A stretch of DNA of 43,221 nucleotides from Bacteroidales bacterium (GCA_017455205.1 JAFTBM010000006.1:1-43221), one strand, 5' to 3'. Shown: positions 1-7,976, counted from the first letter of the stretch. Program-made: numbers and translations. The notes: a model not told the origin generated them from the letters alone.

Positions 1-110
1 ATCATCGCTGCCGCTGCCATGCCCACCCTTCGGGCACCAGCGACCAATCTCTCTTTCTTTTTGCTCTTTCTGTTCATCTCTTATCTATGATTTACATGTT
101 ACCACAACCG

Positions 111-164
111 AAAAAGGGCGAAGCCTCGGCTGCATACACCATAAAGGTATGCAACCGAGGCTTC
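111..164 (-). terminator. Rho-independent terminator of the rimP-nusA-infB operon
   Basis: Bases 120-137 and 147-164 form an 18-base-pair stem with one mismatch around a 9-base loop. Read on the minus strand, the stem is followed by a GC-rich base and a run of five T (111-115). It lies about 145 bases past the infB stop codon, in the right orientation to end that operon. Confidence 0.85.
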
Positions 165-175
165 ACATCGCCACC

Positions 176-222
176 GTAGAGGTGCGACACCCCCACAGAG
201 ACGCGGCACGCCGCGCCTCTAC
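176..222. repeat. REP-like palindromic element
   Basis: Two alternative stems are visible. The inner one pairs AGAGACGCGG (197-206) with CCGCGCCTCT (211-220) around a CACG loop, with one mismatch. The outer one pairs GTAGAGGTGC (176-185) with GCGCCTCTAC (213-222) with one G-T wobble. The AGAGACGCG...CGCCTCT pattern resembles short palindromic intergenic repeats known from many genomes. It is the only copy I found in this window, so the repeat assignment rests on resemblance. Confidence 0.45.
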
Positions 223-246
223 AGCCCATACAACCCCTCGCAAATT

Positions 247-262
247 GGGGGGGGGGGGGGGG
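247..262. repeat. Homopolymer tract of 16 G
   Basis: There are sixteen consecutive G residues on the plus strand, just past the REP-like palindrome and 47 bases beyond the infB stop codon. Tracts like this are prone to slipped-strand length change and to sequencing error. It is outside any gene I can support, so there is no obvious phase-variable product. Confidence 0.9.
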
Positions 263-309
263 CTGATAATCAGTGTATTATACACACGCCCTACCATATC
301 TACCACTTC

Positions 310-3237
310 TTACAGCTTGCGCTTGACCTCTACCACCTCGTAGGCTTCCACTATGTCGCCCACCTTGATGTCGTTGTAGTTCTCGATGTTCAAGCCACAA
401 TCCTGTCCGCTAACCACCTCCTTGACATCGTCCTTAAAGCGCTTGAGCGAAGCAAGTTTGCCAGTGTAGACCACGATGCCATCGCGAATGATGCGCACAT
501 TGTGGCTGCGCTGAATCTTGCCGTCGAGGCACATACAGCCAGCGATGGTACCCACCTTGCTGATCTTGAAGGTCTCGCGTATCTCAAGGTTGGCCACAAT
601 CTTCTCCTGCGTCTCGGGGGCAAGCATACCCTCGATGGCATCCTTGAGTTCGTTGATAGCATCGTAGATGATGCTGTAGAGGCGAATGTCGATATGCTCG
701 GTCTCGGCCTTTTTGCGCGCACCTACGCTCGGGCGCACCTGGAAGCCGATGATGATGGCATCCGAGGCGATGGCAAGCTCCACATCGTTTTCGGATATCT
801 GCCCCACGGCCTTGTGGATGACATTGACCTGCACCTCTTCGTTGCTGAGCTTGATGAGCGAGTCGCCCAATGCCTCAACCGAGCCGTCCACGTCGCCTTT
901 GACGATGATGTTGAGCTCCTTGAAGTTGCCCAACGCGCGGCGACGCCCAATCTCCTCGAGCGTGAGGTGCGTCTGTGTGCGGATGCCCTGCTCACGTTGC
1001 AACTGCGTACGCCGCGTGGCGATATCCTTGGCCTCTTTCTCATTCTCCATCACGTTGAAGGTGTCGCCAGCCTGACAAGCCCCAGCAAGTCCGAGCAGCA
1101 GCACAGGCTGCGAGGGACCAGCTGAAAGCACCTCCTGATTGCGCTCGTTGTACATAGCACGTACCCTACCGGCCACCGCACCTGCCACAATCGGGTCGCC
1201 TTTGCGGATAGTTCCCTCCTGCACCAGCAGTTTGGCCACATAGCCGCGCCCTTTGTCGAGCGAGCTTTCGATGACCACACCGCGTGCCCTCTTATTGGGA
1301 TTGCCCTTGAGTTCCATAATGTCGGCTTGAAGTATCACCTTCTCCAGCAGTTCCTCCACGCCGATACCCTTCTTAGCACTGATGTCCTGGCTCTGATACT
1401 TGCCACCCCATTCCTCTACCAGCAGGTTCATATTGGCCAGCTCGGTCTTAATGCGGTCAGGGTCGGCACCAGGCTTGTCTATTTTATTGATAGCAAACAC
1501 TATCGGCACCCCAGCCGACTGGGCATGATTGATAGCCTCGATTGTCTGCGGCATAATCTTGTCGTCGGCAGCAATGACGATGATGGCTATATCCGTCATC
1601 TTCGCACCGCGGGCACGCATGGCCGTGAATGCCTCGTGGCCAGGCGTATCGAGGAAGGTAATCTTGCGCCCATCAGCAGTCTGCACCTCATAGGCACCGA
1701 TATGCTGTGTGATGCCGCCCGCTTCGCCAGCGATGACGTTGGTCTTGCGTATATAGTCGAGGAGCGATGTCTTACCGTGGTCCACATGTCCCATCACCGT
1801 GATGATCGGGTTGCGCGGCACCATATCCTCCGGCCTGTCTTCTTCCTCTATCTTATGGATGGTGTTCACCACATCCTCGGAGGCGAAGTTCACCTCGAAG
1901 CCGAACTCGTCGGCGATGAGCTTGATGGTCTCAGCATCAAGGCGCTGGTTGATGCTGACGAAGATACCCACACTCATACAGGTGGCTATGATCTTATTGA
2001 CTGGCACCTGCATCATCGTGGCCAGCTCGTTGGCTGTAACGAATTCCGTTACCTGCAGCACATGCTGGCTCTCCTGCTCGTGGAGCATCTCCTCCTCCAT
2101 CTGCGCGTGTACTTTCTGTCGCTTCTCGCGGTTGTGCTTCGAGGTCTTGCTCTTGCCCAGCGGCGAAAGGCGAGCCAGCGTGTCGCGTATCTGCTTCTCA
2201 ATCTCGTTGCCGTCAATCTCGACTGGCTTCTTTTCCTCTTTCTTCTTTTTCTTCTTCCCAGCAGGAGCCAAAGTCTGCTGCGAGACGTTGCGCTGGCTGT
2301 CTTTCTTGGCCTTTTCCTTGCTCTCTTTCTTGGCCATCTCCGCACCTATCTTCTTCACCTCCTGCGCACTGACTGCATCTTTCTTGGTGTGCTTGCGCTT
2401 ACGCTTGCTTCCCGGCATGTCAGCCCCATCCTTGCTGAACTGGCTGAGGTCGATCTTATCAAGCACTTTCGGCCCTTCCAGCTTGGTATACTCCGTCTTG
2501 ATGAAGTCAGGCTCTTTCTTGGCGGCAGGTTTCTCCGCAGCCGCTGGTGCAGGTTCGGCCTCCACCTTCGCTGGTGGCACAACCTCCGCCGCAGGCTTGG
2601 CCACCACAGGCTTCTCGCCCCTACGCCGTTTTTCCTTGCTCTTGTCCGGACGCGTACGCTGATTGATAGCCGACAAGTCTATCTTGTCCACCACCTTGAA
2701 CGGACTGCTGCTACCTGCCTCCTGCGTTCCCTCGTTGGAGACCTCTTCCTGTTTTTCAACGGATTCTTCAGCGGCCAATTCAGACTCCTGCCGAGGTGCA
2801 ACAGGCGTATCCTGCACTTCCTCCACTGGCCGACTTGCCTCCACCACTGCATCCTCTTTCTCCTCATTCTCCACCGCGACTGCTTCGCTGGCCTTCTCCT
2901 CCACTTTCTGCTGCTTGGCGACGGGGGCTGGCCCAGCTGCTTTGCGAACCGAAGCCTCCTTTATCACCAGCTCCTCCACCTCGCTCTCGGCCTCACGCTT
3001 GCTCCCAACCTCTACTGCGTGCACACTATTGCCCACCGTCAGCTCTATCTTGTCGGCCTCCTCCTTCACCTTTCGCTCACTCTGGAAGGCTGCGGCAAGC
3101 AACTCATATTGCTCATCGGTTATCTTGGCGTTGGGGCTGCCATCCACCGTGTGTCCGTGCCGTGCCAAATGGTTCACCAAGGTCTCTATGCCTACGTTGA
3201 AATCCGTTGCCACCTTTTTCAGTCTGTAGTTTGCCAT
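310..3237 (-). CDS. infB: Translation initiation factor IF-2
   Basis: This GTPase delivers formyl-Met-tRNA to the ribosomal P site and promotes 50S joining. The 975-residue protein starts at MANYRLKK, the typical IF-2 N-terminal helix; an upstream in-frame start would add 22 unconvincing residues. After this helix comes a long low-complexity Ala/Glu/Lys-rich linker (about residues 50-390). The GTPase domain has the G1 motif GHVDHGKTS near residue 481, then DTPGHEAF and NKID. The remaining C-terminal half matches the IF-2 domains II-IV (ITVMGHVD start, later [13 protein letters not shown]). It is the last gene of rimP-nusA-infB, 84 bases after nusA, and a strong terminator follows. Its length is normal for Bacteroidota IF-2, which has an expanded linker. 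The assignment is secure. Confidence 0.98.
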   Translation of the reverse strand: MANYRLKKVATDFNVGIETLVNHLARHGHTVDGSPNAKITDEQYELLAAAFQSERKVKEEADKIELTVGNSVHAVEVGSKREAESEVEELVIKEASVRKAAGPAPVAKQQKVEEKASEAVAVENEEKEDAVVEASRPVEEVQDTPVAPRQESELAAEESVEKQEEVSNEGTQEAGSSSPFKVVDKIDLSAINQRTRPDKSKEKRRRGEKPVVAKPAAEVVPPAKVEAEPAPAAAEKPAAKKEPDFIKTEYTKLEGPKVLDKIDLSQFSKDGADMPGSKRKRKHTKKDAVSAQEVKKIGAEMAKKESKEKAKKDSQRNVSQQTLAPAGKKKKKKEEKKPVEIDGNEIEKQIRDTLARLSPLGKSKTSKHNREKRQKVHAQMEEEMLHEQESQHVLQVTEFVTANELATMMQVPVNKIIATCMSVGIFVSINQRLDAETIKLIADEFGFEVNFASEDVVNTIHKIEEEDRPEDMVPRNPIITVMGHVDHGKTSLLDYIRKTNVIAGEAGGITQHIGAYEVQTADGRKITFLDTPGHEAFTAMRARGAKMTDIAIIVIAADDKIMPQTIEAINHAQSAGVPIVFAINKIDKPGADPDRIKTELANMNLLVEEWGGKYQSQDISAKKGIGVEELLEKVILQADIMELKGNPNKRARGVVIESSLDKGRGYVAKLLVQEGTIRKGDPIVAGAVAGRVRAMYNERNQEVLSAGPSQPVLLLGLAGACQAGDTFNVMENEKEAKDIATRRTQLQREQGIRTQTHLTLEEIGRRRALGNFKELNIIVKGDVDGSVEALGDSLIKLSNEEVQVNVIHKAVGQISENDVELAIASDAIIIGFQVRPSVGARKKAETEHIDIRLYSIIYDAINELKDAIEGMLAPETQEKIVANLEIRETFKISKVGTIAGCMCLDGKIQRSHNVRIIRDGIVVYTGKLASLKRFKDDVKEVVSGQDCGLNIENYNDIKVGDIVEAYEVVEVKRKL

Positions 3238-3321
3238 ATCCTGTCGCGTCCTTTCTTGTTTTACTTTTCTTTCCGCAAGCCGCAACGCCTGCCCCACAAC
3301 CACACCCTCACTCTTCTCTCA

Positions 3322-4557
3322 TCATTCAAACTCCGACCTCAACACCTCCAGCACGTGGTCTATCGTCTCCTCCTCCAAATCCGTACGTGCTATCAGCTCC
3401 GCCTTCGGCAATGCCAACACGCTCTTGGCCGTATCGCACCCAATCTTCACCAGCTCGTCTATCACCCACTGCTCTATCTCATCATTGAACTCGTTGATGG
3501 CCACATCGTCGTAGTCCTCATCTGTATCGCGATACACCTCAATCTCATATCCCACCAGCTTGCTCGCCAGCTTGATGTTGTAGCCTCCCTTGCCGATGGC
3601 CAAGCTCACCTGGTCGGGTTGCATAAACACCTCCGCCTTCTTCTCCTCCTCGTTGATCTTGATGTTGCTCACCTTGGCGGGACTGAGCGCACGCTGTATC
3701 ATCAAGTCCGTGCGCGGCGTGTAGTTCAGCACGTCTATATTCTCGTTGCGCAACTCGCGCACTATGCCGTGTATCCTTCCTCCCTTCACACCCACACAGC
3801 TCCCCACCGGGTCTATCCTATCGTCATAACTCTCCACCGCCACCTTCGCCCTCTCGCCCGGCTGCCGCACGATGTTCTTTATCGTTATCAACCCATCGTA
3901 TATCTCCGGCACCTCGGCCTCGAGCAGCCGCTCAAGGAATATCGGCGTCGTCCGGCTGAGGATAATCAGCGGATTGTTGTTGCGCATCTCCACCTTCAGC
4001 ACCACCGCCCGCACCGTGTCCCCCTTGCGGAAATGGTCGGCCGGTATCTGCTCCTGCTTGGGCAGCACCAGCTCTATCTTCTCCTCATCCAGCACCAGCA
4101 CCTCCTTGTTCCACGGCTGATACACCTCGCCCATAATAATCTCACCCACTTTCTCTTTATACTTTTGGAATATCAAGCTCTTCTCGTAATCCTGTATCTT
4201 CCCCACCAAGTTCTGACGGATGCTCAATATCTCGCGCCGCCCAAACTCACTCATCAGTATCGGCTCCGACAGCTCCTCGCCCACCTCGAAGTCATCCTCT
4301 ATCTTCAGCGCATCGCTGAGTGCTATCTCGCGAAGCTCATCCTCCACCGCTCCATCCTCCACTATCGTCCGATTGCGGAATATCTCAAGGTCCCCCTTGT
4401 CAATATTGACGATGATGTCAAAATTGTCATCCGTGCCAAAATGCTTGGCCAGCGCCGACCGAAACACCTCCTCGAGAATGCGCATCAGCGTCTCGCGGTC
4501 AATGTTCTTGAAATCCTTGAATTCCTGAAAGGAACTGCTGAGATCTAACGTCTTCAT
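3322..4557 (-). CDS. nusA: Transcription termination/antitermination factor NusA
   Basis: NusA binds RNA polymerase and nascent RNA and modulates pausing, termination and antitermination. The 411-residue protein has the N-terminal RNAP-binding domain (about 1-130, with FRSALAKHFG near residue 32), an S1 domain (about 135-200, including GDTVRAVVLKVEMR), and two KH domains (DPVGSCVGVKGGRIH and later QVSLAIGKGGYNIKLA). A short acidic C-terminal part ends in an HhH-like helix pair (DLEEETIDHVLEVLRSEF). It lacks the long duplicated C-terminal acidic repeats of the enterobacterial protein, which is usual outside Proteobacteria. It lies 25 bases after rimP and is clearly cotranscribed with it. Confidence 0.97.
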   Translation of the reverse strand: MKTLDLSSSFQEFKDFKNIDRETLMRILEEVFRSALAKHFGTDDNFDIIVNIDKGDLEIFRNRTIVEDGAVEDELREIALSDALKIEDDFEVGEELSEPILMSEFGRREILSIRQNLVGKIQDYEKSLIFQKYKEKVGEIIMGEVYQPWNKEVLVLDEEKIELVLPKQEQIPADHFRKGDTVRAVVLKVEMRNNNPLIILSRTTPIFLERLLEAEVPEIYDGLITIKNIVRQPGERAKVAVESYDDRIDPVGSCVGVKGGRIHGIVRELRNENIDVLNYTPRTDLMIQRALSPAKVSNIKINEEEKKAEVFMQPDQVSLAIGKGGYNIKLASKLVGYEIEVYRDTDEDYDDVAINEFNDEIEQWVIDELVKIGCDTAKSVLALPKAELIARTDLEEETIDHVLEVLRSEFE

Positions 4558-4582
4558 AGTCTATCGTTGTTTTCTGTTGATT

Positions 4583-5023
4583 CTAAAACTTTATCGCCAC
4601 CCTCACACTCTTCACCTCCCCACGCTTCAGCGTCTCAATCCGCTCCGCTCGCTTCTTCCCGCCAGCCACCCTTACCCTCATCTCCACCTCATCTGCCGCC
4701 TCAAGCACCCCCTCTATCCGCTCGCCATCCACCATCTCCACCTCCACCTCGCGGCCAATATTCTTCACCAGCTGCCTCGTCAGCTTCAGGGGCTGACCCA
4801 ACCCCGCCGAACTCACATCAAGCGCGAAATCCTCCTCATCGCGGTCCAACTGACTTTCCACCTTTCGGCTGAGCTCTATGCAATCGTCGATCGTAACGCC
4901 GCTGTCGCCGTCTATGTCTATGTAAATCCGATTGTCCGTCGTCACTTTAAGGCTCACAAGAAACTTATCCGACCCCTCAAGTGCCGCATTGACAATCTCC
5001 AATATCTTGATTTTCTCTATCAT
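4583..5023 (-). CDS. rimP: Ribosome maturation factor RimP
   Basis: RimP is needed for maturation of the 30S subunit. I start it at the ATG giving MIEKIKILEIVNAAL (146 residues), which fits the family. The open frame extends upstream, but that part would cross the promoter at 5066-5097. Family features are the stretch IDIDGDSGVTIDDCIELSRKV and the motif YALDVSSAGL-like FALDVSSAGLGQPL, followed by an Sm-like C-terminal domain. It is the first gene of the rimP-nusA-infB operon, the conserved order in many bacteria. Confidence 0.95.
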   Translation of the reverse strand: MIEKIKILEIVNAALEGSDKFLVSLKVTTDNRIYIDIDGDSGVTIDDCIELSRKVESQLDRDEEDFALDVSSAGLGQPLKLTRQLVKNIGREVEVEMVDGERIEGVLEAADEVEMRVRVAGGKKRAERIETLKRGEVKSVRVAIKF

Positions 5024-5065
5024 AACTAATAAAAAAAGAGGCTTTCGACCTCTCTCATTCCACTG

Positions 5066-5097
5066 CAAAGATACACCTTTTCCCAATACCCACCAAA
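5066..5097 (-). promoter_or_regulatory. Bacteroidota-type promoter for rimP-nusA-infB
   Basis: Read on the minus strand there is TTTG (5094-5097), exactly 20 bases, then TATCTTTG (5066-5073). This matches the TTTG/TAnnTTTG promoter of the Bacteroidota housekeeping sigma factor. It lies about 43 bases before the chosen rimP start and supports that start. Confidence 0.85.
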
Positions 5098-5149
5098 TTT
5101 TTTTCATCCTCCGCCCTTTTCTCTCCCTTTCTCCGCACTCCCCACAACG

Positions 5150-5174
5150 AAAAAAGGACTGCCCAGGGCAATCC
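5150..5174 (-). terminator. Rho-independent terminator after rpsO
   Basis: On the minus strand, GGATTGC (5168-5174) pairs with GCAGTCC (5156-5162) with one G-T wobble around a 5-base loop, followed by six T (5150-5155). It lies about 100 bases past rpsO and before the rimP promoter, so rpsO is probably a separate transcription unit. The 10-base unit GGGCAATCCC is directly duplicated at 5166-5185. Confidence 0.75.
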
Positions 5175-5277
5175 CGGGCAATCCCAACCATAACCAAATA
5201 ACATCTTCTATCTGTCGGCCCAGAAAGCACCGCCCCGTCGCCGAGGCATTGCCACCCAGTGCCAAGATATTGGCTTG

Positions 5278-5547
5278 CTATTTGCGCAATCCCAGCTGCT
5301 TGATAATGGCACGGTAGCGCTCAATATCCTTCTCCTTCAGGTAGTCCAGCATCTTGCGACGCTTACCCACCAGCATCACCAGCGCACGCTCGCTCACCTG
5401 ATCTTTCTTGTGCTGCTTCATCAGCTCGGTCAGGTGCTGGATGCGATAGGTGAAAAGCGCAATCTGCCCCTCGGCACTGCCTGTGTCCTTCGCATTCTTG
5501 CCATACTGGGCAAAAATCTCCTCTTTCTTCTCTTTTGTCAGATACAT
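5278..5547 (-). CDS. rpsO: 30S ribosomal protein S15
   Basis: S15 is a primary 16S rRNA-binding protein that nucleates assembly of the 30S platform. The 89-residue product has the full family length and the signatures GSAEGQIALFTYRIQHLTELM and KRRKMLDYLKEKD (residues about 25-80). It has its own promoter (5597-5628) and terminator (5150-5174). In many bacteria rpsO lies near infB, as here. Confidence 0.97.
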   Translation of the reverse strand: MYLTKEKKEEIFAQYGKNAKDTGSAEGQIALFTYRIQHLTELMKQHKKDQVSERALVMLVGKRRKMLDYLKEKDIERYRAIIKQLGLRK

Positions 5548-5596
5548 AGTCTTTTAGTTTTATTTGTTTGATTAATTCCTTCTTCCAATTCGGCTG

Positions 5597-5628
5597 CAAA
5601 GTTACTCCTTTTCTCCCATTCAGCCAAA
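5597..5628 (-). promoter_or_regulatory. Bacteroidota-type promoter for rpsO
   Basis: On the minus strand there is TTTG (5625-5628), exactly 20 bases, then TAACTTTG (5597-5604), a textbook match to TTTG/TAnnTTTG. The predicted start of transcription is near 5590, about 43 bases before the rpsO ATG. Confidence 0.9.
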
Positions 5629-5941
5629 TATTTTTTACCCAAATTCTGCAATTTAACTTTTATTAGGAAAGTTAAGCACCATTCCATGCCACCTACTCCA
5701 CACCCACACCATTCTTTCACACCTCTCTCAACCACCACAGCACTTCCTCCCCTGCCCCACACCTTCCCATTGCCCTCACCACACTACCTTCTCACTCTCC
5801 CTACACTATCCTTTCAATTTTCCTTCAATTTCCTCCCTCTTCCCACCCATTTTCCCTTCATTTTCCTTTCCCTTCCACTCTTTCGGCACCTTTCTCATCC
5901 ACAGCCTTTTACCATCGGAAGAATTAGCACCCGCTTCTTCC

Positions 5942-5998
5942 CCCCTTCTTCCCCTCTTCTTTTCCCCTTCTTTCCCGCCTGCTCCCAGGAAGAAGAGG
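5942..5998. repeat. Polypyrimidine hairpin repeat, copy A
   Basis: The 20-base core CCCCTTCTTCCCCTCTTCTT (5942-5961) is identical in two other intergenic regions of this window (22337 and 32197). It is followed by more pyrimidines and then the purine arm GGAAGAAGAGG (5988-5998). CCTCTTCTT (5953-5961) pairs perfectly with AAGAAGAGG (5990-5998), so the transcript could fold into a 9-base-pair stem. It lies about 250 bases before the DUF6266 start, so this copy is not positioned as a simple terminator. Confidence 0.75.
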
Positions 5999-6103
5999 AA
6001 CAAAAGATGTTAAAAATTTATAAATAATAGCGTACTTGGCCATTGAGGTCTTATATTATATATGTCGCTTTTTCCGCAAGGTGGCTTTTCGCTGGTGCGG
6101 CTT

Positions 6104-6183
6104 TCCTAATGTTAGGAGGGTCAGGCTGCTTTTTGCACCCCAAAGTGCGAGTGCATTGAGGCGAAGTTAAGCTGCCTCGGTGC
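6104..6183 (+). promoter_or_regulatory. Inverted repeats in the leader of the DUF6266 gene
   Basis: There is a 14-base palindrome, TCCTAA-TG-TTAGGA, at 6104-6117. A stem-loop pairs GAGGC (6158-6162) with GCCTC (6174-6178) and is extended by GCA/TGC outside a symmetric internal loop (6153-6183). Both lie within 150 bases before the DUF6266 ATG. They could be an operator and an mRNA leader structure. The sequence shows no more than that. Confidence 0.35.
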
Positions 6184-6251
6184 GCCCTGTCCCACAGCGG
6201 CGAGCGGCGAAAAACAGAGGAGAAAATAGTAACCAATCAAATATCATCACT

Positions 6252-7415
6252 ATGGGTTTACAATCAGAAGGTATCAATGGCGGCTTCAGTGGTCGTGTAG
6301 GAACGGTGGTGGGCTATCGGCGGCTGGGAACTTGGTGTGTTAGGGCCTATGTGCCGAGCGTCTGCGATGCACGCAGTGAGCGGCAACTTGGGCAGCGTGG
6401 ACGCTTTGTGGCGATGGTGCGCTTCGCCTCGCAACTGCGCGAGGTGCTTCATGCGGGCATGGGTTTCTGCTCGCACGAGGCGCACCTGACGGAGGGCAAC
6501 TATTTCGTGAAGCTCAACAAGGGGTGTTTCGCGCTGGAAGGCGAGGCACTGTCCATCGACTATCCGCAGCTTCGGGTGAGCGATGGGGAGGTGGCGGAGG
6601 TGGGTTTCGGCGAGGTGGCTTGCCGCAACGAGGGGATGCGCTGGCTGCTGGCAGCCACTTTCGTCCGCAATCCGCTGCGGCTGACGGTGGACGGGGGCGA
6701 CCGCGTCTACTTGGCGGCTATATGCGCCGAGCGGAGCGAGGCGCTGCTTTCGGTGCCTGCCTATCGGCGGCAGGAGGCGGTGGCTATCACCTTGCCGCAG
6801 GAGTGGCAAGGATGCACAGTGCACCTCTACGGCTTTGTGCAGAGTGCTCACGGCGAGGCTTCGCCTACCACTTACCTCGGACGTTTCCAGCTGACAGAGC
6901 CTTCTGCCGACGTCGAGGTTGGACCCGATTATCAATCAGAAAGCGGGACACCCACGAATGAGGATGCCCCGCAGCAATCGCTTTCCGAACCGATGGCATC
7001 AACCGATGGCCTTGCTAATCTGGGCGGCAAGGTCGGCCAGCTCGTCGTGCCCCATGCTGACGTGGTGGCTGAAGTTGAGGTCGGAGGGAGCGTTGAGGGG
7101 CAGGAGGTGGATGTGGGCGTGGGGGACGTCAATGCCGACCACAGCCATTCCGACCTTGATGCAGGGACAGACTTTTTTCAATCCGATGGCTACCTGCTTG
7201 GCAAAGAGTTGGAGCTCGGTGTAGAGGATGTCGTCGAGGTCGAAGAGGTTGTCGACCTCGGCTTTGGGGATGCAGAGCACATGGCCTCGGACGACGGGGT
7301 TGATGTCGAGGAATGCGAGACAGTGGTCGGTTTCGGCCACACGGTGGCAGGGGATTTCGCCCGCCACAATTTTGCTGAAGATACTGCTCATGAGGATAGG
7401 TTTAATGGGGGTTAG
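6252..7415 (+). CDS. DUF6266 family protein with abnormal C-terminal extension
   Basis: The function of the family is unknown. The start at MGLQSEGINGGFSGRVGTVV fits the DUF6266 N terminus, and the family pattern continues with SERQLGQRGRFVAMVRF, NYFVKLNKGCF and a final beta-rich GFVQSAHGEAS segment near residue 205. Such proteins are usually a little over 200 residues. Here the frame stays open for about 165 more codons, to 387 residues in all. From 6999 on, it lies antisense over the complete HIT-family gene and stops at 7413-7415, touching the greA stop codon. The extension is acidic and low in complexity (many Val, Glu, Asp, Gly), as expected for a shadow of the HIT codons. I infer that the original stop was lost by mutation or frameshift, so the real functional part is probably 6252 to about 6900. 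Confidence 0.75.
   Translation: MGLQSEGINGGFSGRVGTVVGYRRLGTWCVRAYVPSVCDARSERQLGQRGRFVAMVRFASQLREVLHAGMGFCSHEAHLTEGNYFVKLNKGCFALEGEALSIDYPQLRVSDGEVAEVGFGEVACRNEGMRWLLAATFVRNPLRLTVDGGDRVYLAAICAERSEALLSVPAYRRQEAVAITLPQEWQGCTVHLYGFVQSAHGEASPTTYLGRFQLTEPSADVEVGPDYQSESGTPTNEDAPQQSLSEPMASTDGLANLGGKVGQLVVPHADVVAEVEVGGSVEGQEVDVGVGDVNADHSHSDLDAGTDFFQSDGYLLGKELELGVEDVVEVEEVVDLGFGDAEHMASDDGVDVEECETVVGFGHTVAGDFARHNFAEDTAHEDRFNGG
6999..7391 (-). CDS. HIT family hydrolase
   Basis: HIT proteins hydrolyse or transfer nucleoside phosphates such as aminoacyl-adenylates and dinucleoside polyphosphates. The 130-residue protein begins MSSIFSKIVAGEIPCHRV and carries the catalytic histidine triad HAHIHLLPL near residue 95-103, with the usual GHVLCIPKAEVDNLFDL segment before it, so it is complete. 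It starts 20 bases after greA and is probably cotranscribed. The whole gene lies antisense inside the extended DUF6266 frame. It has no TTA, CTA or TCA codon, which is why the opposite strand is open. It resembles the Hint branch, but the substrate cannot be told from sequence. Confidence 0.93.
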   Translation of the reverse strand: MSSIFSKIVAGEIPCHRVAETDHCLAFLDINPVVRGHVLCIPKAEVDNLFDLDDILYTELQLFAKQVAIGLKKVCPCIKVGMAVVGIDVPHAHIHLLPLNAPSDLNFSHHVSMGHDELADLAAQISKAIG

Positions 7416-7885
7416 CGTTTCACTTCGACCAATTCGAAGGTCATCTTGCCTGCCGGGACGTTGACTTCCACGGTGTCGCCCACCCGATGCCCCAAGAAGG
7501 CGGTGGCGAAGGGCGAGGTTACGCTGATTTTGCCTTGCTTGAGGTTGGCCTCGCTTTCGGGCACGATGGTGTAGGTCTGCCGTGCACCTGTCTTGAGGTT
7601 GCGGATGGTGATGATGGAGAGCAGGAGGACTTTGGAGGTGTCGATTTTGCTCTCGTCGAGCAGCCGTGCGTTGGCCACGAGGGCTTGCAGCTTGCTGATG
7701 CGCGATTCAAGGTGCCCTTGAGCCTCTTTAGCGGCATCGTATTCGGCGTTCTCGGAGAGGTCGCCTTTGTCGCGTGCCTCGGCGATAGCGGCCGCGGCGG
7801 CGGGGCGCTCGATGGCTATCAGGTGGTGGAGCTCGTCTTTGAGCTTTTGCAGGCCTTCTTCGCTGTAGTATTTGATTTCTGCCAT
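7412..7885 (-). CDS. greA: Transcription elongation factor GreA
   Basis: GreA enters the secondary channel of RNA polymerase and stimulates cleavage of the 3' end of backtracked RNA. The 157-residue protein has the N-terminal coiled coil (about 1-75), with the functional tip DKGDLSENAEYDAAKE near residues 39-54, and the C-terminal FKBP-like domain (SVTSPFATAFLGHRVGDTVEV). Length and motifs are normal. It heads a two-gene unit with the HIT gene. A terminator of the upstream cluster lies just before it (7911-7947). I found no clear TAnnTTTG box in the 25 bases between that terminator and the ATG. Confidence 0.96.
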   Translation of the reverse strand: MAEIKYYSEEGLQKLKDELHHLIAIERPAAAAAIAEARDKGDLSENAEYDAAKEAQGHLESRISKLQALVANARLLDESKIDTSKVLLLSIITIRNLKTGARQTYTIVPESEANLKQGKISVTSPFATAFLGHRVGDTVEVNVPAGKMTFELVEVKR

Positions 7886-7910
7886 AATGGTTGGTTTTTT
7901 TGTCGGTATC

Positions 7911-7947
7911 TAAAAATCAGGAAAGGCTTTTGTGGTGAAGCCTTTCC
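7911..7947 (-). terminator. Rho-independent terminator after the PorV/PorQ-family gene
   Basis: GGAAAGGCTT (7938-7947 on the minus strand) pairs perfectly with AAGCCTTTCC (7920-7929) around an 8-base loop. The minus strand continues with TGATTTTTA. It lies 30 bases past the stop of the PorV/PorQ-family gene, so it should end the secDF-to-PorV cluster. Confidence 0.85.
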
Positions 7948-7976
7948 CAATTCTGGTTTATGTTCGCTTCTGTCTT

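Larger units (their letters stand above)
1..309. other. Gene-free region downstream of infB
   Basis: I see no convincing protein gene here. The region holds the infB operon terminator (111-164), a palindromic REP-like element (176-222) and a run of 16 G (247-262), each listed separately. Bases 1-110 show nothing I can assign. A minus-strand ATG at 18-20 followed by Ala codons (Met-Ala-Ala-Ala-Ala-Met) could be the start of a gene running off the left edge, but only about 20 bases are available and no Bacteroidota promoter precedes it. Confidence 0.6.
5629..6251. other. Long intergenic region with a G-free run
   Basis: This 620-base stretch between the rpsO promoter and the DUF6266 start contains no gene I can support. 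From 5773 to 5884 the plus strand has no G at all (112 bases), and only three G occur between 5701 and 5884. A polypyrimidine/polypurine repeat follows (5942-5998), then AT-rich segments (about 6007-6036 and 6050-6063), then inverted repeats before the DUF6266 start. The plus-strand open frame here (5686-6027) is a Pro/Ser/Phe-rich product of the base composition and is not a gene. Confidence 0.6.

Noticed and set aside
1327-4548. A 1073-codon plus-strand open frame across infB and nusA
   Set aside because: It is in codon register with both minus-strand genes and is open only because they avoid TTA, CTA and TCA codons; the product is Leu/His-rich and has no domain. infB and nusA are certain.
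5686-6027. Plus-strand frame in the pyrimidine-rich region
   Set aside because: A Pro/Ser/Phe/Leu-rich product simply reflects the lack of G; no start context or homology.
6018-6066. TATATATG as a promoter box for the DUF6266 gene
   Set aside because: It does not match TAnnTTTG at the key T/G positions and no TTTG stands at the right distance, so I did not list it as a promoter.
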